Of a stretch of 20,627 bases of DNA, positions 13,883 through 20,627 are shown piece by piece. The notes under the pieces were generated by a model. The model searched no databases. It was not told where the DNA came from and saw only the letters and a list, made by a program, of their open reading frames with translations. The translations under genes and the position numbers were made by a program. Within the stretch, counting starts at the first letter, position 1. The number at the start of each line of letters is the position of its first letter. The stretch is from a virus, in IMG/VR virus record IMGVR_UViG_3300013004_000227, positions 1 through 20,627 of that record; one strand, written 5' to 3'.

Positions 13883-16800
13883 ATGGCTAAAAACGAAGTT
13901 ATATATCAAGGCCTTAGCGACCTTAATGTATTAATAGACGATACAACAGCAAATTCTCCTGACTACTTTAGAATAACTAATTTACCAGGAGAATTTACTG
14001 CGGGTATTAATATTTTTAAATTTAAAGGAAATGCATCTTTATTTCCTGAAAATTCTCCGTTATATATTGAAGTTTTAGATGCAAATGGACTTCCAGTTTA
14101 TTATGAAGTTGGATTAGATTTAGAGTCTCAAGAGCAATCTGCTATTATCTCAGTTTACATTAATGAAGATACAGTTCCTGGTAACGGGTCTATTACAATT
14201 TGCGGTCAAGCAAATCAATCTTCTGAAGGTCAAATATTAGATGCCTCTGAAATCAACGTAAGATGGTCAACGCCAGTTTACATTGACATTTCAAAACGAA
14301 ATGTAGACGAAATAATATTTGACGAATTGCCTATAGTTACTATTACTGCAACAACAGGTTCATATACTAATTTAGGATACCCAAGTAATACTAGAACGGA
14401 AACAGACACTTGGAGCAATGTTTCATATATTTATAGAAACGGAGAAGCGACTTTATATACAAGTTCATTATCATTCCCTGCATTTCCATCTACTGCTACT
14501 AATACTAGATTAACAATATATTACGGAGATATTGCAGATTCTAATCAACGAACTGATGAAGAAATTTATACAACTGCGGAGTTCACTTCAAGTATATTAA
14601 CATATTCAGGAAGTGGAATAGCATATTTAGCTGATCCGATTATATTTTCAGTAAATAATAGTTCAGAGCAACATATCGTACAATATGGAGTAATTAATAC
14701 CATGGATGTTGTATATGAACAATCAGCTTCGCTAGCTTCTCAGTCTACCGAAAACACACATAACGTAGCAGTTGTTCAATTTTCAGGATTACAGCCTCAG
14801 GCAGGAGAAATTGCTAAAATTAGATCTTACTATAAATCTGCAGGTGTACAAGAATACATTTTTTCTAATGAAACGGATATATCTGATTTAGCAGATGAAT
14901 TTGGATTTACTGCAAATGTAGTAACTGCTTCTTTTGCATTACCAACTATACATAGAAATGATAGGTTTGACTTTAAATTTGAATTTATTAATTCATCTGG
15001 TTATATTTCAAAACAAGTACTTGAATATAGAGATGTTTTATTTCAAGGAGGAAATACATACATAGGAGGTGATGATAATTTAATTACTGGCTCACTTTAC
15101 GTTGCAGGTGCGACAGGTACGGGAGTACATATTTCAGGAAAAAACAGTGCTGCGATGATTCGCAGTATAGGATATGAAGGATTTCAAAAAGCTAGTGCAC
15201 CAGGCGGAAAAGGAGGATTTGTAATTTACTCAGGTTCTGTTCAGCCATTATTAAATGCGTCTGAGCAATATACCGGAGTAGGTCTTGAATTATTTGCAAA
15301 CACATCATCATATTTCAAATATACAACTTCTGGTTCAGGTTTATTAGATGTAAGGACAGATCAATTCTTTTTAGGTAGTACAAGTCAGTTTATATCTGGA
15401 GCAAATGGTAATATTGAAATATCATCTTCGAATTTTCATTTGAATGCCAATGGCGAAGTCAGTCTGACAGGTAATATTAATATTTCATCTGGTACTGGAT
15501 TTGCCACACCTGCATTTGTTACATCGTCAATTGGTACAGCAACTAGCTCATTATCATCATCAATTAATTCGACAATATCATCAGTGTCATCGTCGCTGAA
15601 CTCATCAGTTTCATCCGTATCGTCATCATTTAATTCAACGATATCGACAGTATCGTCGTCATTAAATTCATCGATATCATCAGTATCATCATCAATATCA
15701 TCATCAGTATCGTCAGTTTCGTCATCGTTAACTTCAACAATAACCTCAGTATCGTCGTCATTAAATTCATCGATATCGTCAGTGTCATCATCGATATCAT
15801 CATCAGTGTCGTCAGTGTCGGCATCACTGAACTCGTCAATATTGTCAGTTTCATCTTCAATATCATCGTCAGTATCATCAGTTTCATCATCATTAACTTC
15901 GACAATAACCTCAGTATCATCATCACTGAATTCATCGATATCATCATCGGTATCTTCAGTATCATCATCACTGACTTCGACAATATCGACAGTTTCATCA
16001 TCGCTTAATTCATCGATATCATCATCGGTTTCATCGGTTTCGTCGTCACTGACTTCGACAATATCTTCAGTATCATCATCACTGACTTCAACGATAATCT
16101 CAGTGTCATCATCACTGAATTCATCGATATTAGCTGCTTCGTCATCTGCTGCGGCTGCTTCATCATCAGCAGCAATTGCAATTGATAGAATTGTAACAGA
16201 TTCTAATAATTTAATAGTTAAACCAAACAATACACCAAACGCTGGTGCAGGACTATATTTATCACAAAATTATTTAGGATATTATTCAGGTAGTGCATGG
16301 AATGCGTATATAAGTTCATCTGGTGAATTTTTATTTAAAAAGGATAATGACAATCAAATGTCATTTGGTAACGACGCATTTATATTAAAAATTTCAGATA
16401 CTGCTACAATATCAGGTTCGAATATTAATTTACTAACACCTAATTTCTTTTTAGGTAGTAACGCTCAATACATATCAGGTTCCGGCGGTAATATTGAAAT
16501 ATCATCTTCAAATTTCCATTTAAGTCCTACCGGAGATGTTGAAATGGCAGGTGATGTTAATGCAGTAAATGGAGTTTTTGAAAATGTATCGATTACTGGA
16601 AATGTTATAACAGGTTCAGGAACTGCTTTTTCAAAATTTACAGGAAGCAACTCATTTTTATTAGAATCTTGGTTTACTTCTTCGTTTGTAAGAAACCGAG
16701 CTTCAGGAGGTTCTGTCGCAGCATTAGCAACTAAATTTGCAACAGGCAATACATTTAATTATGGAATTTTTGGATGGACAGCATCATTAAGTTTACAAAA

Positions 16801-18505
16801 TGCAGCTTCAGGATACAGTAATGCACAAAACCCGCTAAGTATTGGATATAATGTTGCAGCTGCAAACTATTTAGGCGGTGACGGTGGATGGGAAAGTATA
16901 TATGTTAATCCTGGTCCGCCACCGGAATTTAAAAACTGGAAAGAGGCAACATCATTTGGTGAATATAGTATTACCTATGGGCCAGAATATAATGGATATG
17001 GTAACGAAGTAACAACTAGCTTCTTAGGAGGTACCTTTCAATGTGCGCGCCCTGTCGATCAAATTATATTTTTATCGCCTTTAGTTGGTGCTAGCCCATT
17101 TAGTATAACTAGTAGTTTAATTCAAATTCCATCATCTTCGCTAGGATATGCATACATGCCTGGTATTGGCCAAACATGGAATGCTAATCCTATAGGATTG
17201 CAATTCGCAATAAGAATGCAGTCAGGTTCGAACGGAGGTACAGCCCCGTCAAATGTAGATAAATGGTCAGCAACTGCAGTATATGACACGTACTATGTTC
17301 AGTGTGAAATCTTAAATAAAAACGGAGTTGTTATTATCAAAGAAAAGCGATATGTATATGGAGCTGATGATTGGCAAATATTTAACATACCATTAACTCC
17401 TGCTCTAGTAAAAGTTGGTAAGGATCAAACATATGATATAGATAATGAATTTAAAATTATTATTTCCTGGAAACATAGTGATGTTCGGACAACTTTAGGA
17501 AGGACAATTGCAACAACAAATACTAATTTAGTAGCTATATCTGAATTGCGATTAGTGCAATATCCAAGAACTCTAGGACTACGAACAGACTCTATAAATT
17601 TTTCAGATAGTTTCTTTACTAATGGAAATGCCGGTACGCAACATTTCGGTTCTATATATCCAATGACTTCTGATACATTTGATTTAGGTACTGAATTTAA
17701 TTATTGGAAATCTTTATATGCAAATACTTCTAGTTTAGGTTTAGTAGAAATTAACAATGGAATTAGAAATCCTTCAAAAAGTCCTTTAGGATATGATAAT
17801 TTTGATTCGCTAGTAGTATATGACGGTCGAAGTGATGTAATAGCCGAAGAATATTATCCTGCTCTTGTTGTAGATTATGACGGTAATACTAAACATGCAA
17901 GTGTAGTAACTGTAGGAACTGTCGACGGTAGTATATTTGGAACGGCATCCCAACAGCAGTTAGGTAAATTATATGTATCAGGTACTATTGGGTTTTCATT
18001 ACCTTCTGAAGGTAAAATAAACGAATTTTCGGGAGAAGAAACAAGAATTGGCGCTGAAGGTTCAGGATTTGGTCTTATTCCAGGCGAAATATATTTTTTA
18101 AAATATACTAGCCCATTTGGTCCTCCTAATCCTGATTATGCACAATGGGAAAAAGCTTCTGCAAATGTAACTTCTGGTTCTGGTATGTTAGGAATATATA
18201 CTAATGATTTTGTATATGGAATAAGACCGAATTCTTTAGGTTCAGCAGGATATGGAATAGGCTTACGAGGTATCGCTAGGTATACTGGAAGTGCTTATCA
18301 ACAACTAACAGCTTCTATTGTACATCCCGGAGATAAATTATATTTATCAACGACACCTGGAAAATTTCAAACTTGGCCTCCTTCCGGATCAGGGGAAGTA
18401 ATTAGAATTATAGGATATTGCTTTAATGATGCGGGTAATGTCACAGACATAGATAATAATACTATGTATTTTGCGCCTGAAACATCATGGATTGAAAATG
18501 TATAA
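13883..18505 (+). CDS. Long tail fibre protein with serine-rich hendecad array
   Basis: This is a 1540-residue protein. Residues 1-390 are beta-rich with sandwich-like segments, probably the particle-proximal part. A beta module at about 495-533 (FFLGS-x-x-QFISG, then GNIEISSSNFHL) recurs at 855-893. Between the copies, residues 558-752 are about 17 serine-rich units, mostly 11 residues, with hydrophobics spaced 4-3-4. Residues 900-1300 are globular. About 1255-1300 contain a GSIYPMTSDTFDLG-type fibre motif, and the last 200 residues form a conserved-looking beta domain ending with IRIIGYC and TSWIENV. No S74 chaperone is present. This architecture of N-terminal anchor, shaft and distal head is typical of a receptor-recognising fibre, probably a trimer (inference). 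It starts after a candidate late promoter without Shine-Dalgarno; the next gene follows three bases after its stop. Confidence 0.85.
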   Translation: MAKNEVIYQGLSDLNVLIDDTTANSPDYFRITNLPGEFTAGINIFKFKGNASLFPENSPLYIEVLDANGLPVYYEVGLDLESQEQSAIISVYINEDTVPGNGSITICGQANQSSEGQILDASEINVRWSTPVYIDISKRNVDEIIFDELPIVTITATTGSYTNLGYPSNTRTETDTWSNVSYIYRNGEATLYTSSLSFPAFPSTATNTRLTIYYGDIADSNQRTDEEIYTTAEFTSSILTYSGSGIAYLADPIIFSVNNSSEQHIVQYGVINTMDVVYEQSASLASQSTENTHNVAVVQFSGLQPQAGEIAKIRSYYKSAGVQEYIFSNETDISDLADEFGFTANVVTASFALPTIHRNDRFDFKFEFINSSGYISKQVLEYRDVLFQGGNTYIGGDDNLITGSLYVAGATGTGVHISGKNSAAMIRSIGYEGFQKASAPGGKGGFVIYSGSVQPLLNASEQYTGVGLELFANTSSYFKYTTSGSGLLDVRTDQFFLGSTSQFISGANGNIEISSSNFHLNANGEVSLTGNINISSGTGFATPAFVTSSIGTATSSLSSSINSTISSVSSSLNSSVSSVSSSFNSTISTVSSSLNSSISSVSSSISSSVSSVSSSLTSTITSVSSSLNSSISSVSSSISSSVSSVSASLNSSILSVSSSISSSVSSVSSSLTSTITSVSSSLNSSISSSVSSVSSSLTSTISTVSSSLNSSISSSVSSVSSSLTSTISSVSSSLTSTIISVSSSLNSSILAASSSAAAASSSAAIAIDRIVTDSNNLIVKPNNTPNAGAGLYLSQNYLGYYSGSAWNAYISSSGEFLFKKDNDNQMSFGNDAFILKISDTATISGSNINLLTPNFFLGSNAQYISGSGGNIEISSSNFHLSPTGDVEMAGDVNAVNGVFENVSITGNVITGSGTAFSKFTGSNSFLLESWFTSSFVRNRASGGSVAALATKFATGNTFNYGIFGWTASLSLQNAASGYSNAQNPLSIGYNVAAANYLGGDGGWESIYVNPGPPPEFKNWKEATSFGEYSITYGPEYNGYGNEVTTSFLGGTFQCARPVDQIIFLSPLVGASPFSITSSLIQIPSSSLGYAYMPGIGQTWNANPIGLQFAIRMQSGSNGGTAPSNVDKWSATAVYDTYYVQCEILNKNGVVIIKEKRYVYGADDWQIFNIPLTPALVKVGKDQTYDIDNEFKIIISWKHSDVRTTLGRTIATTNTNLVAISELRLVQYPRTLGLRTDSINFSDSFFTNGNAGTQHFGSIYPMTSDTFDLGTEFNYWKSLYANTSSLGLVEINNGIRNPSKSPLGYDNFDSLVVYDGRSDVIAEEYYPALVVDYDGNTKHASVVTVGTVDGSIFGTASQQQLGKLYVSGTIGFSLPSEGKINEFSGEETRIGAEGSGFGLIPGEIYFLKYTSPFGPPNPDYAQWEKASANVTSGSGMLGIYTNDFVYGIRPNSLGSAGYGIGLRGIARYTGSAYQQLTASIVHPGDKLYLSTTPGKFQTWPPSGSGEVIRIIGYCFNDAGNVTDIDNNTMYFAPETSWIENV
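15365..15480 (+). repeat. Fibre beta-module repeat, copy 1
   Basis: This segment aligns without gaps to 16445-16560, exactly 1080 bases downstream. Both encode FFLGS...ISG..GNIEISSSNFHL and then a short G(E/D)V-containing tail. DNA identity is high around GGTAATATTGAAATATCATC and lower elsewhere. It sits just before the serine-rich array. Confidence 0.8.
15554..16138 (+). repeat. Serine-rich tandem array, 33-base units (17 units)
   Basis: Seventeen consecutive units encode 11 residues each, of the type SSSLNSSISSV, SSSISSSVSSV or SSSLTSTITSV. Two of them (the 12th and 14th) are 15-residue units, SSSLNSSISSSVSSV. Leu, Ile or Val recur at spacings 4-3-4. Serine is encoded almost only by TCA and TCG, with no AGC or AGT that I can find inside the array. 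Units 5-7 and 10-12 are diverged copies of one another 165 bases apart, so groups of units have been duplicated. The array lies inside the long fibre gene. Confidence 0.9.
16445..16560 (+). repeat. Fibre beta-module repeat, copy 2
   Basis: This is the partner of 15365-15480 on the other side of the serine-rich array, in the same frame of the same gene. Its protein reads FFLGSNAQYISG, GNIEISSSNFHL and GDVEMAGDVN. Confidence 0.8.
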
Positions 18506-18508
18506 ACT

Positions 18509-19123
18509 ATGAGAGAATATAAAGATTTAACTGAAATATTTCCAAGTAATTTTAAATTTGGAAATTACGTAATTCGAAATATATTTGCGGACAATATTAT
18601 AGATAGTAGCGTTGCAGCATTTTATAACTGTAGCTCTGATTTAGAAAAAGACCATACAATATTTCTATCGACAAAAATAAATGATACTGTTCAATGTGTA
18701 ATGTCTAACAATTTATTTGAAAAGTTAACAAATCAAAATTTTATTGACACTGCGAGAGGAGATGTAATTGTTTTTGGGTTAGGCTTAGGATTGATTTTAT
18801 TTCCATTATTAGAAGATGACGAAATTAGTAGCATTACTGTAATTGATAACAGTATAGATATTATCGACAATATAGGACCGATAATTAAAAATTACGATGT
18901 TAATAATAAATTAACAATTATTCAAGGAGATGTATTTACACATTATCAGCAATTAAACGAAATGAAATTTGATGTAATGTATTTCGATTATTGGAATATT
19001 GTAGACAGCACAATACAAACTGATATGGAAATGCTAAAAGAATTGTATAAAAATAATATTAAAGAAACAGGTCAAATCATGTATTGGTGTGAAGATCTTT
19101 TTACTAACGGAATAATTAATTAA
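18509..19123 (+). CDS. Rossmann-fold, SAM-methyltransferase/spermidine synthase-like protein
   Basis: This is a 204-residue protein. Residues 86-95 (VIVFGLGLGL) form a glycine-rich loop after a beta strand, as in motif I of class I methyltransferases. Asp113 in TVIDNS would contact the SAM ribose. Gly140-Asp141 (IIQGDVF) fits the next motif, and 154-163 (FDVMYFDYWN) the motif at the active-site strand. The order and spacing suit a small spermidine synthase-like or SAM-dependent methyltransferase fold. The N-terminal 80 residues are beta-rich and contain no recognised domain. The substrate cannot be read from the sequence. It starts three bases after the fibre stop and ends six bases before the next fibre gene, so it is co-transcribed with them; a role in modifying a fibre protein, a host surface molecule or a small metabolite is possible but unproven. 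Confidence 0.6.
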   Translation: MREYKDLTEIFPSNFKFGNYVIRNIFADNIIDSSVAAFYNCSSDLEKDHTIFLSTKINDTVQCVMSNNLFEKLTNQNFIDTARGDVIVFGLGLGLILFPLLEDDEISSITVIDNSIDIIDNIGPIIKNYDVNNKLTIIQGDVFTHYQQLNEMKFDVMYFDYWNIVDSTIQTDMEMLKELYKNNIKETGQIMYWCEDLFTNGIIN

Positions 19124-19129
19124 TAAAAT

Positions 19130-20002
19130 ATGCCAGTATATTCATATAAATTCTCAGGAAGAGAAGTTTTAGGTGCTAGTTCCGGAAGTGTAATTATTCC
19201 AGGTACGCTACGAGTTTCAGGTAGTACCGCCGCGGCAAGTGTAGGATTTGTAAATATAACAGGAACTCCTAGTTCAGGCCCAACCTTAGGATCAGGAACA
19301 GTAGGGTCTCAAGCTTTACTAGCATCAAACGGTTTGTATGGTATGTACTCTGGCGTTTCAAATAGTGGAGATGTTTGGCATCAAGTTCAAAGAAATGATG
19401 CTAATGGTACACCATATGGTATACTACTAAACCCAAACGGAGGAGGTGTAGCAATAGGAAAAGGAACAACAAGCCCAGCACATGTATTAGATGTAACTGG
19501 AACTGGTAATGCAACTTCTGATTTTAGAGCACCAATATTCTATGATTCAGATTCAACAGCATATTATGTAAATCCAGCATCTACGTCTAGATTAAATACA
19601 TTAGAAACTGTAGGTAGAGTAGGTATTAATCAAACAAGCCCATCATATCCGTTACATGTAAATGCAAATGTAAGTGGAACTTCAATTTATGCATCTGCAG
19701 ATATCGTTGCCTATTCAGATGTATCTGTAAAAGAAAATATAAGATCGATTGAAAATGTTATAGAAAGAATACTGCAATCAAGAGGTGTATTATACGACCG
19801 TATAGATAGCGGTGAAAAAGATAATATAGGATTTATAGCTCAAGAATTAGAAGTTACATTCCCTGAATTAGTCGTAACTAATGAAGATGGAACAAAAGCT
19901 GTAAAATACCAAAATACTGTAGCAGTTCTTTTTGAAGCGATAAAAGCGCAACAAAAACAAATTGACGAATTAAAACAAATTGTTGATGGCATTAACAGGT
20001 AG
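19130..20002 (+). CDS. Tail fibre/spike with C-terminal S74 intramolecular chaperone
   Basis: This is a 290-residue protein. Residues 1-195 are Gly/Ser/Val-rich and beta-rich, with phage fibre signatures: GTLRVSG, GVAIGKGTTSP, then FYDSDSTAYYVNPASTSRLN at 137-156 and VGINQTSPSYPLHV. Residues 196-290 are a peptidase S74 domain: Ser196-Asp197 and Lys201 (YSDVSVKENI), GFIAQELE-x-x-FPELV at 234-247, VKYQNTVAVLFEAIKAQ, and a short C-terminal helix. In this family the domain helps the trimer fold and then cleaves itself off using a Ser-Lys pair, here predicted between Tyr195 and Ser196. The gene starts six bases after the methyltransferase-like gene, and its last 17 bases overlap the next gene. It is probably a short fibre or a distal attachment to the long one. 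Confidence 0.85.
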   Translation: MPVYSYKFSGREVLGASSGSVIIPGTLRVSGSTAAASVGFVNITGTPSSGPTLGSGTVGSQALLASNGLYGMYSGVSNSGDVWHQVQRNDANGTPYGILLNPNGGGVAIGKGTTSPAHVLDVTGTGNATSDFRAPIFYDSDSTAYYVNPASTSRLNTLETVGRVGINQTSPSYPLHVNANVSGTSIYASADIVAYSDVSVKENIRSIENVIERILQSRGVLYDRIDSGEKDNIGFIAQELEVTFPELVVTNEDGTKAVKYQNTVAVLFEAIKAQQKQIDELKQIVDGINR

Positions 20003-20513
20003 TGGCGAAATTAGATTTTCATCAATTGCTACAGAATTAGGAGTAGCTCTTAGTAATGTTTCATTGCGAAGTATGTCTTTAGCAGCTGGAAAATCTTCTC
20101 CAGACGGCATGACTGAGTTTTATGGATATAGCGCAATCACGCCAATATCAGCTTCTTACAGTTATGGTGCTAGTACATGTACTGGAGATAGCTTTACAAT
20201 ATACGTAAATTCTTCTATAGTAGTAGGACCAACTTCAGTAGCTACTTCAGGAGCAATTATGGTTACGGATAATGATGTTATTGAAGTGTATGTAACTGCA
20301 GGAACTAAAGGAACGTTGTGTCAAGGTTCATCTGCAAACCTTGCCATTTACCAAAACGACGAATTTTATGACGGGACTTCCGATCTCCAATACGGCTCAA
20401 GTGCTACATCATACATTTCATATACTGTACCAAATGGATTCTCCGGCACTAATACCTATATAGATATTACAGGAGCTATAGGGTTTGTAGATCCTGGAGA
20501 ATTTGAACCATAA
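19986..20513 (+). CDS. Small tail protein with conserved phage N-terminal motif
   Basis: This is a 175-residue protein from the ATG at 19986; TTG codons at 19980 and 19983 are in frame but less likely starts. The N terminus (MALTGSGEIRFSSIATELGV, then SLRSMSLAAGKSSPDGMTEFYGYS) matches a motif common at the start of many phage tail and fibre-associated proteins: small, with a G-x-I-x-F/L-S-x-I segment and a terminal FYG. The remaining 120 residues are beta-rich, with two cysteines (STCTGD and TLCQGS) and Tyr/Ser/Gly-rich strands, consistent with an Ig-like or adhesin-like domain. The 17-base overlap with the S74 fibre gene suggests translational coupling and matched expression. The exact role is unknown; a fibre-tip or adaptor protein is the likeliest reading. 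Confidence 0.65.
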   Translation: MALTGSGEIRFSSIATELGVALSNVSLRSMSLAAGKSSPDGMTEFYGYSAITPISASYSYGASTCTGDSFTIYVNSSIVVGPTSVATSGAIMVTDNDVIEVYVTAGTKGTLCQGSSANLAIYQNDEFYDGTSDLQYGSSATSYISYTVPNGFSGTNTYIDITGAIGFVDPGEFEP

Positions 20514-20532
20514 AATAATTCATAATATAAAA

Positions 20533-20627
20533 ATGATTGATAAAGAATTAATTCAAAGTAAAATGTCAAATAATTTAATAGGATTATTTGATATAGAACT
20601 TACGCAAGATATTATATTAAATGGATA
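20533..20627 (+). CDS. Start of an unidentified gene (cut by right edge)
   Basis: The ATG at 20533 opens a frame with no stop through the last full codon; 31 codons are visible (beginning MIDKELIQSKMSNNLIGLFD). The start lies 20 bases after the previous stop, with an A/T-rich leader like its neighbours. Too little is present to assign a family, though the position suggests another tail-region protein. Confidence 0.5.
   Translation, partial: MIDKELIQSKMSNNLIGLFDIELTQDIILNG

Noticed and set aside
15554-16138. Possible CRISPR array or non-coding microsatellite
   Set aside because: The units are contiguous without unique spacers, vary by codon-preserving changes, and stay in frame inside a 1540-residue gene.
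15436-16230. A 264-codon antisense open frame, almost entirely Asp/Glu/Val/Ile
   Set aside because: It is the mirror of the TCA/TCG serine array in the long fibre gene. Low-complexity DNA leaves the opposite strand free of stops; there is no leader and no plausible fold.
16465-16749. Antisense open frame of 94 codons in the long fibre gene
   Set aside because: It is opposite a clear fibre coding region, with no start context or recognisable protein family.
19980-19985. TTG codons at 19980 and 19983 as starts of the small tail protein
   Set aside because: The ATG at 19986 gives the N terminus MALTGSGEI, which matches the usual beginning of this protein type.

Overview
The window is a piece of a tailed-phage genome (or a prophage/metagenomic phage contig). 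All twelve supported genes lie on the + strand, packed with gaps of 0 to about 70 bases or short overlaps. Nearly all encode virion tail, baseplate or fibre proteins or phage DNA-processing enzymes. The DNA is very A+T-rich (by eye about one third G+C). None of the eleven start codons that can be inspected has a recognisable Shine-Dalgarno sequence; A/T-rich leaders precede them instead. That pattern is typical of Bacteroidota and their phages, so a flavobacterial, perhaps marine, host is my best inference, but no host gene proves it. The gp46/gp47-type recombination nuclease and the baseplate/fibre style point to a T4-like (contractile-tailed) relationship. I saw no integrase, tRNA, CRISPR array or insertion sequence. 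No stretch over 300 bases lacks a gene.

Layout. (1) 2-9277, virion block A: a very large baseplate/tail protein with a LamG-like domain, open at the left edge; a 225-residue protein with a widespread phage N-terminal domain; then three related virion proteins (479, 515 and 588 residues) sharing a C-terminal module. (2) 9291-13845, DNA-processing cassette: a T7 endonuclease I-type Holliday junction resolvase, a short DnaG-type primase, and one 1054-residue protein that fuses an Mre11/SbcD/gp47-like nuclease to a Rad50/SbcC/gp46-like ATPase with a zinc hook. (3) 13883-20627, virion block B: a 1540-residue tail fibre with a 195-residue serine-rich array of mostly 11-residue units, a small Rossmann-fold methyltransferase-like protein, an S74 (self-cleaving chaperone) fibre, a small tail protein overlapping it, and the start of another gene at the right edge.

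How it fits together. Blocks A and B would supply the distal tail: baseplate parts, carbohydrate-binding LamG-like modules and the receptor-binding fibres. The middle cassette would supply replication and recombination: priming, end resection and branch resolution. A shared motif, ATATTTAT followed by an A-rich hexamer, lies 13-18 bases before the starts at 3720, 7511 and 13883. It is a candidate phage late promoter. At 7511 it sits at the tip of a terminator-like hairpin.

Most worth checking: the nuclease-ATPase fusion, the candidate late promoter, the serine-rich hendecad array, and the methyltransferase-like gene placed between fibre genes.
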